In this document: positions 33,502 through 42,271 of the stretch, piece by piece
Numbering within the stretch: position 1 is the stretch's first letter
Layout: each line of letters begins with the position of its first letter
DNA from: DATBVX01 sp963705495
Lineage (GTDB): Bacteria > Pseudomonadota > Gammaproteobacteria > Steroidobacterales > Steroidobacteraceae
NCBI GenBank assembly: GCA_963705495.1
Contig: CAVPJQ010000004.1
Coordinates: 1-64,000, forward strand
DNA length: 64,000 bases
Direction: 5' to 3'
Notes under the pieces: generated by a model
Told to the model about the DNA's origin: nothing
Database searches by the model: none
Seen by the model: the letters and a program-made list of their open reading frames with translations, nothing else
Made by a program: the position numbers and the translations under genes

Positions 33502-35664
33502 CTACGGCTGTATCACGGCGAGATTGGCGGGATTGATGACGATTGCCGCGCCGTCGCTTTCGGCGAACGCCACAGTCTCCCCCTGGATTTCCTGCGTCAC
33601 CAAAAGGTTCGAAGTCGGATCGATAGCCGAGCCGTGAACTCCTGCGGTGAAGTTGACGTAGCCGCCATTGCCTGCACCGGTCGGATTCGGTCCGGCTGCG
33701 CTCACCTTGTGGAGCATCGCTCCCGCAGCGGTGATCATGCGCTGGGTGGAACTGTTGGGTACGACCTGGTCAGGCGGCGGCCCGACGATCTGCGTGATGT
33801 GAACCGGCTTCAAACCAACCAGCGTGCTGATGTAGTTGAGCGGATCGCCAGCGTCCGCCGCGGTCTGAGCATCCCGCAGAAACTGGTTGTAAAGCGTCGT
33901 GCCGGGCGCGAGCCCCTGCGCGGTCAAGGCGGCGTTGATTGCGGGCCCGAATGTCGGTGAGTCGACGATCGTTTGCGCCACCCCGCCGCCCGTCATCAGG
34001 AGCGATGCGGTTCTCGCGCTGGTGCCGAAGGTCGCGTACACACCGCCGACGATGCTGCCGAGCGAGTGGCCTACGAAGTGAATCTTGGCCAGGTCCGCAT
34101 CCCCTGTTCCGTCCTTGTTCAGATCGAGGCCCACGAGCGCCTTGGTGAGGGCGAGCAGGTCGACAGCGCCCTGGCGCAGATTGTCCCGGGTGGTCAAGAG
34201 GCTCGAGAGATTGACGAAGTTCTGCCCCGAGCCGTCGATCTGGCCATCCGGCCCTGGCGCGAGCGTCGTGTTGTTGCTGACGTCGAGGTCGAAAGTCAGC
34301 TCCTGGCCATTCTCGCGGAAGAGCGGCGAGAGCGGGTTGGTCGGCACAAGCCCGTGCAGTGGCAAGTCGATCGACACCACGACGAAACCGCGCGACGCAA
34401 ACGCGTCCGCCATGAAAAGCGCATCAGTGCGGTTGCGAGTGAGCCCATGTTGAAAGATCGCGACCGGCCAACCGGTGGGTGGCTGCGCGCTGATGTTCGG
34501 GACTGTCACGACGATTGGGATATCGAAATCCACAGTCTTTAGGGGCACCGGGTTGAAGCGTGTGAGATTGCGGCTCGCCGGATCGATGCCCGGTGCTTGC
34601 GAAGCTTGCAACGCCGTCCAGAATCGATTGACCGGCGCAATCGGGTTCGCCGCACTCGGTGCGGACAGGTAGTAAGGCACGCGTAGGAAGCCTTTGTAGA
34701 TGTTGGCGATACCTGGCAGCGCGGGATTGATGTTCTTGGTATTGATAATGACGCCGGCGGGACTCAGAACCGGATCGACCGTCAGGACTGGAGCCGGGCT
34801 TAGATCGATGATCTGCTTGACGGCAGCCAGCGTATCGCCGGTTGATTCCGTCGAGAAGCTGAAAGACACGACCACGGTTGCGGGCGATACACCGACTGCT
34901 GCCCCGATGCGCAGGTGCGCAAAGGTCAGCCTGCAGATCGCATTCAAAGTCGTGTTGGTGATGGGTGTGCACGTCGGCGTCGTTGCGCCGGCCTGGATTT
35001 CGGTGATGGCCTGGTCGCGAACAGTCTGGTAGTCGGTGTCGGGTACTGCGGCTGCTCCGCTGGTGCTCTTGATCCCGTTGGTGAGCAGGACGAGGTAGCC
35101 GAAGTTGTTGGCGGCCGCCGATGGTGTGAGCGGTTTCAGCGGCCGGATGATCAGCGTGCCTCCCGCCGAGCCCGCTTCAGTCGACACGGAGGCACTGAAG
35201 TCAGTGTTGAGCACCAGGATATCGCTCGGGGTCGGCGCCGCGATCGGAGCCTTAGTGGCGTTATCAAGCCTCAGTCGAATGACGCGAATATTAGCGGCGG
35301 TGAGCGTCGCCGGATCGATCGCGCCCGCTACGAAGCGCGCGGACATGTACGCCGTGGTTGAGAATCCGTCGAGCTGATTGATCGTCGAGGCGGTGGGCTG
35401 GAATGGGTTGATCGGGAGATTCAGCGTGCCGTCGGTGCTGCCGCTGAAGTACAGATCGTTCGGGTACGGGAAGATGCCACTCAGAGGTTGAAACTGCGGT
35501 CGGAAGGCTGTAGCGGTCGGCGGTGGCGGCGTGGTCGGCGCTCCATTGCCGCTGGTCGGGTCGGTCGGCCCGATGCTCGCTTCACCTTCGGAGGTCGAGT
35601 CCGAGAAACAACCTGACAGCAACATCCCTGTCAGCAGCAGGATTGCGGCGCGCACGGTCCTCAT
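33502..35664 (-). CDS. Lipoprotein lipase/esterase of the Pla-1/cef (VolA-like) type
   Basis: A 720-residue lipoprotein. The signal peptide ends LLSGC (lipobox LSGC), followed by a Ser/Thr/Pro-rich linker to about residue 55. The catalytic alpha/beta-hydrolase part has the oxyanion region FQHGLTRNRTD and the nucleophile elbow GHSLGS with Ser534. The overall layout matches the extracellular lipases of the Pla-1/cef family, which includes the Vibrio surface lysophospholipase VolA. It probably sits on the cell surface and hydrolyses phospholipids or esters. The gene is monocistronic, with its own terminator. Confidence 0.85.
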   Translation of the reverse strand: MRTVRAAILLLTGMLLSGCFSDSTSEGEASIGPTDPTSGNGAPTTPPPPTATAFRPQFQPLSGIFPYPNDLYFSGSTDGTLNLPINPFQPTASTINQLDGFSTTAYMSARFVAGAIDPATLTAANIRVIRLRLDNATKAPIAAPTPSDILVLNTDFSASVSTEAGSAGGTLIIRPLKPLTPSAAANNFGYLVLLTNGIKSTSGAAAVPDTDYQTVRDQAITEIQAGATTPTCTPITNTTLNAICRLTFAHLRIGAAVGVSPATVVVSFSFSTESTGDTLAAVKQIIDLSPAPVLTVDPVLSPAGVIINTKNINPALPGIANIYKGFLRVPYYLSAPSAANPIAPVNRFWTALQASQAPGIDPASRNLTRFNPVPLKTVDFDIPIVVTVPNISAQPPTGWPVAIFQHGLTRNRTDALFMADAFASRGFVVVSIDLPLHGLVPTNPLSPLFRENGQELTFDLDVSNNTTLAPGPDGQIDGSGQNFVNLSSLLTTRDNLRQGAVDLLALTKALVGLDLNKDGTGDADLAKIHFVGHSLGSIVGGVYATFGTSARTASLLMTGGGVAQTIVDSPTFGPAINAALTAQGLAPGTTLYNQFLRDAQTAADAGDPLNYISTLVGLKPVHITQIVGPPPDQVVPNSSTQRMITAAGAMLHKVSAAGPNPTGAGNGGYVNFTAGVHGSAIDPTSNLLVTQEIQGETVAFAESDGAAIVINPANLAVIQP

Positions 35665-35782
35665 GGTTTGCTCCTGAAAGATCGCGGAAAGGGCGCGTAG
35701 GCGCTCGTTTTAATGGCGATAAGCCTACGCTGTGCACAGCGCAGCCATCAAGTCGGCCGTCGTCGGCGGGCTGAATCCGAAA

Positions 35783-36421
35783 ATGTCAAGAAAATCACAC
35801 GCTCGCAAGCTCTCAACAGCGCGTCCTCAGCGCCAGAGCGGTCGTAACGAGCTGCGCATCATCGGGGGCAGCTGGCGCGGTCGGCGGGTGAAGTTTCCGT
35901 CATTCAGTGATCTGAGGCCGACGCCGGATCGCGTGCGCGAGACTCTCTTTAACTGGCTGCAGCCCGTGATCGCCGGCAGTCGCTGCCTCGATCTGTTCGC
36001 GGGTTCGGGCGCACTTGGGCTCGAAGCGCTATCGCGTGGCGCCGCACGGGTAGTGTTCGTCGACCACGAACGGAAGGCCATCGAGCAGCTTCGCGCGACG
36101 CTGTCGATCCTGAAGGCCGAGGGTGCCGACCCGAAACTGGCTGATGCGCGCCGTTATCTCAAGTCGCAGGTCGAAGCTTTCGATGTCGTGTTTCTCGACC
36201 CGCCGTTTGCCGATGAATCGCTGCCCGAGATCTGCGCACTGCTCGAGTCGCGGGGTTGGCTCGCGCCCAGCGCATTCATTTATGTCGAGCGGCCCGCCCG
36301 CGAGGGTTCGCCCCCGCTTCCGGAGGCGTGGATCCTGCACCGGACCGGTCGCGCAGGCGAGGTCGGGTATCATCTGGCCCGTCGCCAGGCGGCGCCATTC
36401 GCACGAGGGGAGACGCGATGA
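35783..36421 (+). CDS. rsmD: 16S rRNA (guanine966-N2)-methyltransferase
   Basis: Methylates G966 of 16S rRNA. The 212-residue protein has the N-terminal GRNELRIIGGSWRGRR and PTPDRVRETLFNWL, the SAM motif CLDLFAGSGALGLEA, and the catalytic FLDPPF. I chose ATG 35783 (MSRKSHARK); the upstream ATG at 35732 adds residues not typical of the family. Its stop overlaps the coaD start (ATGA). Confidence 0.93.
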   Translation: MSRKSHARKLSTARPQRQSGRNELRIIGGSWRGRRVKFPSFSDLRPTPDRVRETLFNWLQPVIAGSRCLDLFAGSGALGLEALSRGAARVVFVDHERKAIEQLRATLSILKAEGADPKLADARRYLKSQVEAFDVVFLDPPFADESLPEICALLESRGWLAPSAFIYVERPAREGSPPLPEAWILHRTGRAGEVGYHLARRQAAPFARGETR

Positions 36422-36900
36422 GTCGCAATGCGGTGTATCCGGGCACATTCGATCCCATCACGAACGGGCACCAGGACCTGGTCCGCCGCGCGGCCGGCAT
36501 TTTCGACCGCGTCGTGGTCGCGATCGCGGCCAATCCCAACAAGACGCCCATGTTCAGTCTCGAGCAACGCGTGAGTCTTGCCCGGCAGGTTCTGAAAGAC
36601 GTGCCCAACCTCGAGGTACAAGGCTACACCGGCCTCACGGTGGACTTTGCGCGCCGCAACGGCATCAGCGTCATCGTACGTGGGTTGCGCGCGGTGTCCG
36701 ATTTCGAGTTCGAGTTTCAGCTCGCCACGATGTCGCGACACCTTTTCGCCGGCGTCGAGACGGTATTCCTCACGCCGCAGGAGCAGTTCACTTTCATTTC
36801 GTCCACCCTGGTGCGGGAGATCGCGATCTTCGGCGGTGATGTATCCGAGTTCGTGCACCCTATCGTCGCGGCGGAGCTGAAGAAGATGAAGCAGGCATGA
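36418..36900 (+). CDS. coaD: Phosphopantetheine adenylyltransferase
   Basis: Makes dephospho-CoA from 4'-phosphopantetheine and ATP. The 160 residues include YPGTFDPITNGHQDLV with the nucleotide-binding HxGH-like TNGH, the central RGLRAVSDFEFE, and the C-terminal ISSTLVRE. The ATG at 36418 overlaps the rsmD stop, an arrangement common in gammaproteobacteria. A longer frame upstream is rsmD DNA in another frame. Confidence 0.96.
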   Translation: MSRNAVYPGTFDPITNGHQDLVRRAAGIFDRVVVAIAANPNKTPMFSLEQRVSLARQVLKDVPNLEVQGYTGLTVDFARRNGISVIVRGLRAVSDFEFEFQLATMSRHLFAGVETVFLTPQEQFTFISSTLVREIAIFGGDVSEFVHPIVAAELKKMKQA

Positions 36901-36939
36901 GGCACCACCAGACCAGCAAGGACCGTTGCGAGGAGTGGC

Positions 36940-38643
36940 ATGAAGGGTAACGACGCGAACAGATCGAGCCGCCTTTGGATGTCCGGTCTGTTCGCGCTGC
37001 TGCTCCTGTCGCAGTGGGCGCTCGCCGACCAAGTCCGCAAACCGCCGCTCGCGGCGATAGCCAGCGCCTATCCGCTCGCGAGCGAAGCTGGATTTGAGAT
37101 CCTGGCCGCCGGCGGTAACGCATTCGACGCTGCTGTAGCGGTGAGCGCGGCGCTGGAAGTCACAGAACCGCGCGGTTCCGGATTGGGCGGTGGCGGCTTC
37201 TACCTGCTGCATCGCTCGAGCGACGGACTCGACCTGCTCATCGACGCGCGCGAAGTCGCGCCCGCCGCGGCCACGCGCGACATGTTTCTCGATGCCGACG
37301 GCAAGCCCGTACCGGGCAGATCGACCGATACCGCACTCGCGGCCGGGATTCCGGGCGAAGTGGCTGCGTGGGCGCATCTGGCGGAGAAGTTCGGCCGCCT
37401 GCCGCTCAAACAGAGCCTGCAACCTGCGATTCGCCTCGCTCGCAACGGATTTCCGGTCTATGCACGCCTGGCCGAGGACATCGGGCGCAAGCGCCCTGCA
37501 TTTGAACGCGGCCCCGACGCGGCGCGCATTTTTCTCGTGCACGGCGCCGCGCCAACACCCGGTCGCCTGCTCAAGCAGCCCGACCTCGCCCGTTCGCTCA
37601 GCGTGGTGGCAGAGAAGGGGCCGGAGGGCTTTTACACCGGACCCTTCGCCGAGAAACTCGTCGCGGGCGTGCGCAAGCTCGGCGGCATATGGTCGCTGGA
37701 GGATCTGGCGAACTACCGCCTGATCGAGCGACAACCGCTGATCGGTGAGTATCGTGGCGTGCGCATCGTGACCGCGCCCCCGCCTTCATCCGGCGGCGTT
37801 GCCGTGCTCAACGCGCTCAACATCCTTGACGGCTACGAGCTCGCACAGCTCGACAGCGCGACCCGCAAGCACGTGATCATCGAGAGCCTGCGTCGCGTGC
37901 ATCGCGACCGGGCTGAATATCTGGGCGATCCGGCGTTTGTATCGATGCCCATCCAGCGCCTGCTCAGCCCGGACTACGCGGCGGGCGAACGCGCCTCGAT
38001 TCGCCTCGACCGCGCCACACCGAGCTCGGCGTTGCCGGGTTACATCGGCGATGCGAGCAGCGGCGTCAGCACCACCCACTTCGCGATCCTCGACCGGGAA
38101 GGCAATCGCGTTGCAGTCACGATCACCCTCAACGCGTGGTTTGGCTCCGGTCTGGTGATTCCAGGCACCGGCATCCTGCTCAATAACGAGATGGATGACT
38201 TTGCGATCAAGCCAGGCGAGCCGAACATCTACAAGCTGGTGGGCGCCGAGGCGAACTCGATCGCGCCCGGCAAGCGCCCGCTCTCGAGCATGACTCCAAC
38301 GTTCCTCGAGTCCGACAAAGGCATCGCGATTCTGGGCTCGCCAGGCGGCAGCTTCATTCCATCGATGGTGCTGCTCGGCACGCTCAATTGGCTCAATGGC
38401 GCCGATGCGATGGGCATCGTCACCGCGCCACGTATCCACCACCAGTATCAACCGGATGTGGTGTTCGCTGAGCCCAAGGGCCTGACGGATGAGGAGCGTC
38501 AATCGCTCGAGCAACGCGGCCACAAATTCCGCGACTGGCCGCCGACCATCGGCAACATGCAGGTGATCACCTGGGACTACGCAACACAAGCGGTGATCGC
38601 CGCATCCGATCCGCGCGGCGTGGGCCAGGGGATGGTTCGATAG
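36940..38643 (+). CDS. ggt: Gamma-glutamyltransferase, periplasmic
   Basis: A Ntn-hydrolase that transfers or hydrolyses the gamma-glutamyl group of glutathione and related peptides. The 567-residue precursor has a signal peptide ending WALA|DQ. Self-cleavage is expected before Thr378 in SGVSTTHFAI, the conserved nucleophile that starts the small subunit. Substrate-binding motifs GSGLGGGGF and SSMTPTF are present, as is the SPGGS region. GAGG precedes the ATG. mutM is convergent, one base past the stop. Confidence 0.94.
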   Translation: MKGNDANRSSRLWMSGLFALLLLSQWALADQVRKPPLAAIASAYPLASEAGFEILAAGGNAFDAAVAVSAALEVTEPRGSGLGGGGFYLLHRSSDGLDLLIDAREVAPAAATRDMFLDADGKPVPGRSTDTALAAGIPGEVAAWAHLAEKFGRLPLKQSLQPAIRLARNGFPVYARLAEDIGRKRPAFERGPDAARIFLVHGAAPTPGRLLKQPDLARSLSVVAEKGPEGFYTGPFAEKLVAGVRKLGGIWSLEDLANYRLIERQPLIGEYRGVRIVTAPPPSSGGVAVLNALNILDGYELAQLDSATRKHVIIESLRRVHRDRAEYLGDPAFVSMPIQRLLSPDYAAGERASIRLDRATPSSALPGYIGDASSGVSTTHFAILDREGNRVAVTITLNAWFGSGLVIPGTGILLNNEMDDFAIKPGEPNIYKLVGAEANSIAPGKRPLSSMTPTFLESDKGIAILGSPGGSFIPSMVLLGTLNWLNGADAMGIVTAPRIHHQYQPDVVFAEPKGLTDEERQSLEQRGHKFRDWPPTIGNMQVITWDYATQAVIAASDPRGVGQGMVR

Positions 38644-38644
38644 C

Positions 38645-39460
38645 TCACTTCTGGCAGTGCGGACAGTAGTAGGTTGAGCGCTGACCCTGGGTGAACTGGC
38701 GAATCGGCGTGCGGCAAACCCGGCAGGGCTTGCCGGTTCGCTCGTAGACATAAAGCTTCTGGCGGAAATAACCCGGATTGCCATCAGCGCCGACGTAGTC
38801 CCGCAAGGTCGTCCCGCCGACCTTGATGGCGAGGTTGAGGACAGCCTTGATCGCCCGTGCGAGGCGCGCCAGCTGCGCCCGATTCAGCCGACCTGCCGCG
38901 CGACGCGGGTTGATGCGGGCACGGAACAACGCTTCGCTCGCGTAGATGTTCCCGACGCCGACCACGATCTGGCTGTTCATCAGCAATTGTTTGATCGCGA
39001 CACGCCGCTTTCGGGTAACGCGCTCGAGGTACTCGCTGCTGAAACTTGCATCGAGCGGCTCGGGGGCGAGACGGCGCAGGAGTGGATGCGCGAGAGGATC
39101 GCCATCCACCCACAGGAGGCTTCCGAAACGCCGCGGGTCGTTGAAACGCAGCGCGAGACCGGAATCGAGCAGGATGTCGATGTGATCGTGAGTGACCAGT
39201 GGCGTTGCGGGTGGCAGTACCCGCAGGCTCCCCGACATGCCGAGATGCAGGATCAGGCTCCCGCCCTCGAGGTCGATGAGCAGGTACTTCGCGCGGCGTC
39301 GCACGCCGCGGATCGCCTGACCCGCGGCTGCAGGCGCGAGCGTCTTCGGCACTGGCCAGCGCAATCGAGGCTCGCGCACGACCACGGCTGCGATGCGGCG
39401 CCCCTCCAGCGCAGGTGCGATCCCTCGCCGCGTGGTTTCGACTTCGGGCAGCTCAGGCAT
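38645..39460 (-). CDS. mutM: Formamidopyrimidine-DNA glycosylase
   Basis: Base-excision repair enzyme that removes 8-oxoguanine. The 271 residues start MPELPEVE, giving the catalytic Pro2 and Glu3. The conserved Lys in RRAKYLL, the H2TH region (VGVGNIYASEALFRA) and the C-terminal zinc finger (CRVC...CPHC) are present. It converges on ggt with a single base between stops. Confidence 0.97.
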   Translation of the reverse strand: MPELPEVETTRRGIAPALEGRRIAAVVVREPRLRWPVPKTLAPAAAGQAIRGVRRRAKYLLIDLEGGSLILHLGMSGSLRVLPPATPLVTHDHIDILLDSGLALRFNDPRRFGSLLWVDGDPLAHPLLRRLAPEPLDASFSSEYLERVTRKRRVAIKQLLMNSQIVVGVGNIYASEALFRARINPRRAAGRLNRAQLARLARAIKAVLNLAIKVGGTTLRDYVGADGNPGYFRQKLYVYERTGKPCRVCRTPIRQFTQGQRSTYYCPHCQK

Positions 39461-39614
39461 GAGAGGAAGTATAGGAGGGGAGCTGATTAGGGCTCATTCT
39501 GGATGGTCCGACAGTACTGCCTTCACAAGAGCGTGACACGGCGCATTTGGCGGGAAGGCGCCGGTTCGCTATAGTCCACCGCCTCTCACCTCTGGGCGGC
39601 GTCCGGAGTATCTG

Positions 39615-40796
39615 ATGGACCTCACTTTTTTGTATGGCGTACTAAACCTGGATTTCTGGGAGTACGTGCTTGTCACCTTCATCATGGTGCAAACCACCGT
39701 GACGGCGGTCACCCTCTACCTGCATCGGGACGCGACGCATCGCAGCCTCGATCTGCATCCGGTGCTGCGACACTTCTTTCGCTTCTGGATCTGGATGAGC
39801 TCCGGGATGCTGACCAAGGAGTGGGTTGCGGTGCACCGCAAGCATCACGCCTTCTCCGATGAGCCCGGCGATCCGCACAGCCCGGTGGTCTTCGGGCTTC
39901 GCAAGGTGCTTCTCGAGGGGCGCGAGCTTTACACCGAGGAAGCTGCCCACCCCGAGACACTCGAGAAGTACGGGCGCGGTACGCCGGACGACTGGATCGA
40001 GCGCAACGTCTACTCGCGCTATTGGAATGTTGGGATCATCCTGATGGTCGTGACCGACCTGGTGCTGTTCGGCGTGCCGGGCATCATCATCATCGCGATC
40101 CAGATGATGGCGATGCCGTTTTTCGCGGCGGGCGTCATCAACGGTCTCGGTCATCACAGCGGTTATCGCAACTTCGAATGCGAGGATGCAGCCCGTAACA
40201 TCACGCCGTGGGGCGTGCTGCTCGGCGGCGAAGAGTTGCACAACAATCACCACGCTTTCCCGGCCTCCGCCAAGTTTTCGGTGCAAAGCTGGGAGTTCGA
40301 CATCGGCTGGTTCTTCATCCGCGTGCTAGATTTCCTCGGGCTGGCCAAGGTGATTCGCACGGTGCCCGAGCCTGCCCGGGTCGAGCCGCGACGCGTCGAT
40401 CTGGATACGCTGCGCGCAGTCATCATCAATCGCATGCACGTGCTGCGGGAGTACAGCCGCAAGGTGACGCTGCCCGTGTTGCGCGCCGAGCGTGCCCGCG
40501 CTCGCTCCGAGTCGCGCCTGAAGCGCGGCGTGCGCAAGCTCCTGGTGCGCCATCCGAGGTTGCTCGATGAGACTGGCATGCAGCGGCTCAAGGAAATTCT
40601 GGACAGCAACCCGTCACTGCGCACGGTTCACGAGTTCCGCGAGCGGCTCCAGCAGTTGTGGAGCGGGGCGAACGCCAGCAATGATCGTCTGCTGGCACAA
40701 CTCAAGGATTGGTGTGCCCAGGCGGAAGCGAGTGGCGTGAAGGTGCTGCAGGATTTCGCGATGTCACTGCGCGGTTACGCCCTGCAACCGGCCTAG
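39615..40796 (+). CDS. Fatty acid (acyl-CoA type) desaturase with a transposase-like C-terminal tail
   Basis: Membrane di-iron desaturase, 393 residues. The three histidine boxes are HRDATH (37-42), HRKHH (74-78) and HNNHH (209-213), between two pairs of membrane helices. The last 120 residues lack membrane character. Their pattern LREYSRKVTLPVLRAE, FRERLQQLWSGANAS and LKDWCAQAEASGVKVLQDF resembles the C-terminus of ISL3-type transposases, a feature also annotated in other proteobacterial desaturases. It introduces double bonds into acyl chains and may help membrane fluidity. A terminator follows. The exact position of the double bond is not predictable here. Confidence 0.9.
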   Translation: MDLTFLYGVLNLDFWEYVLVTFIMVQTTVTAVTLYLHRDATHRSLDLHPVLRHFFRFWIWMSSGMLTKEWVAVHRKHHAFSDEPGDPHSPVVFGLRKVLLEGRELYTEEAAHPETLEKYGRGTPDDWIERNVYSRYWNVGIILMVVTDLVLFGVPGIIIIAIQMMAMPFFAAGVINGLGHHSGYRNFECEDAARNITPWGVLLGGEELHNNHHAFPASAKFSVQSWEFDIGWFFIRVLDFLGLAKVIRTVPEPARVEPRRVDLDTLRAVIINRMHVLREYSRKVTLPVLRAERARARSESRLKRGVRKLLVRHPRLLDETGMQRLKEILDSNPSLRTVHEFRERLQQLWSGANASNDRLLAQLKDWCAQAEASGVKVLQDFAMSLRGYALQPA

Positions 40797-40826
40797 CAAC
40801 CGAAGCGATTTGCAGACTGGAACAAA

Positions 40827-40852
40827 GAAAACCCGCCAATCGGCGGGTTTTC
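40827..40852. terminator. Bidirectional terminator between desaturase and rpmG
   Basis: An 11-bp perfect inverted repeat GAAAACCCGCC/GGCGGGTTTTC with an AATC loop. The A-rich and T-rich sides of the stem supply U-tracts in both directions, so it serves the desaturase gene on plus and rpmG on minus. Confidence 0.88.
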
Positions 40853-40877
40853 TGTTTCTGGCGCTTTGGACCCGGCG

Positions 40878-41033
40878 CTACTTGATCTTCGATTCCTTGT
40901 ACTTGACGTGCTTGCGCACGACCGGATCGAATTTCATGGTCTCGAGCTTGTCGGGGTGCAGGCGCTTGTTCTTCATCGTCGTGTAGTAGTGGCCGGTTCC
41001 CGCCGACGACACCAGCTTGATCTTTTCGCGCAT
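40878..41033 (-). CDS. rpmG: 50S ribosomal protein L33
   Basis: A 51-residue ribosomal protein: MREKIKLVSSAGTGHYY, then TTMKNKRLHP and a basic tail ending KYKESKIK. It is the zinc-free form without cysteines. It lies ten bases after rpmB on the same strand, the usual rpmB-rpmG operon, and is closed by a strong hairpin. Confidence 0.97.
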   Translation of the reverse strand: MREKIKLVSSAGTGHYYTTMKNKRLHPDKLETMKFDPVVRKHVKYKESKIK

Positions 41034-41043
41034 GACCGCCTCC

Positions 41044-41280
41044 TCAGACCTTGACGCCCTGGGCGCGCAGCTCCGCCACCACCACGTCCACGCCGCGCTT
41101 CTCGATCGTGCGCAGCCCGCGGGTGGATACCTTGAGACTCACGAAACGCTTCTCACTCTCCAGCCAGAATCGCTGCACGTGCAGGTTGGGGAGAAAACGG
41201 CGTCGCTTGCGGTTGTTCGCATGTGAGACCGTATTACCGACGACCGGGCGCTTGCCGGTGACCTGACAGACTCGGGACAT
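41044..41280 (-). CDS. rpmB: 50S ribosomal protein L28
   Basis: A 78-residue ribosomal protein beginning MSRVCQVTGKRP, with SHANNRKRRRFLPNLH and the ending IEKRGVDVVVAELRAQGVKV. It is the first gene of rpmB-rpmG. A plausible sigma-70 promoter lies about 70 bases upstream. The block rpmGB-radC-coaBC-dut mirrors the E. coli arrangement. Confidence 0.98.
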   Translation of the reverse strand: MSRVCQVTGKRPVVGNTVSHANNRKRRRFLPNLHVQRFWLESEKRFVSLKVSTRGLRTIEKRGVDVVVAELRAQGVKV

Positions 41281-41348
41281 GGTTGCTGCCTCGAAAATGA
41301 GCCGCCAGCCAATGAGTTAGAGCGACGGGCGTGCCAAAAGAGCGCGGA

Positions 41349-41377
41349 AAGATAGCCCAAAGCACTGATTCGGGCAA
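41349..41377 (-). promoter_or_regulatory. Candidate sigma-70 promoter of rpmB-rpmG
   Basis: On the minus strand TTGCCC (-35) and TATCTT (-10) are separated by 17 bases, with transcription expected about 60 bases before the rpmB start. Both boxes deviate from consensus, as expected in a GC-rich genome. Confidence 0.45.
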
Positions 41378-41429
41378 GTCGAGAACCACCTCGTGAGATC
41401 GCGAAACGGCGCCGAAGCGTCTGCGGGGG

Positions 41430-42104
41430 TCAGATCAGCCCCTTCTCGGCAAAGCTCAGGCAGCTGCCGTCTCCGACGATCACATGGTCCAGCAGCCGGA
41501 TGTCTACCAGCGCCAGGGCCTCCTTGAGCCGCTGCGTGATCAGCTCATCGGCCTGGCTGGGCTCGGCCACTCCGGATGGATGGTTGTGAGCGAGGATCAC
41601 GGCGGCGGCGTTGCGCGCCAAAGCCTGCTTTACGACCTCGCGTGGGTGGACGCTCGCCCCGTCGATCGTGCCGCGAAACAGCTCGTCGAACGCGATGAGA
41701 CGGTGACGGTTGTCCAGGTGCAGGCAGCAGAACACTTCGTAGCTACGGTCACGCAACCGCGCAGTCAGGAAGTCCCGGGTGGCACTTGGCGAGTTGAGCC
41801 CCGGCCCAATCTGCAATGCCTCCTGGTAGTGGCGACGCGCCAGCTCGAGCGCCGCCTGCAGTTCGGCATAACGCGCGGGGCCGAGACCCGGATGCTGGCA
41901 GAAACGCCTGACGTCAGCGCTCAGCAGCGAGCGCAACGAGCGGAATTCCTTGAGGACCGCACGCGCCAGGTCGACGGCGCTCGCACCCCGACTGCCGACG
42001 CGAATCACCAAGGCAAGCAACTCCGCTTCCGACAGTGCGCCCGGACCGAGTTGCAGCAGCTTTTCGCGCGGGCGTTCCGCGCTCGGCCAATCACGAATCG
42101 ACAT
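41430..42104 (-). CDS. radC: RadC-family JAB/MPN-domain protein
   Basis: A 224-residue protein from MSIRDWPSAERPREK. An N-terminal helix-hairpin-helix region (GPGALSEAELLALVIRVG, HPGLGPARYAEL) is followed by a JAMM-type domain with the metal motif HNHPSG. The family name RadC comes from an old repair phenotype; the true activity is not settled. Residues upstream of Met42104 in the longer frame lack family similarity. It is divergent from coaBC. Confidence 0.93.
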   Translation of the reverse strand: MSIRDWPSAERPREKLLQLGPGALSEAELLALVIRVGSRGASAVDLARAVLKEFRSLRSLLSADVRRFCQHPGLGPARYAELQAALELARRHYQEALQIGPGLNSPSATRDFLTARLRDRSYEVFCCLHLDNRHRLIAFDELFRGTIDGASVHPREVVKQALARNAAAVILAHNHPSGVAEPSQADELITQRLKEALALVDIRLLDHVIVGDGSCLSFAEKGLI

Positions 42105-42271
42105 GGTGAGATCCGCGCGCCCGCAGGAGCTGTTGAGGCGCGGATGAAATGATCGCCGCCACCCCGCGGCAAGTGCAGCGCGAAATGCCACGCGTGAGCC
42201 AAGAAACCGGTTTGTTACCACCGCGTCAGTCGGTTTGCCCGCTTTCGCCGAGGCTCGGATAATGTCCGTCT

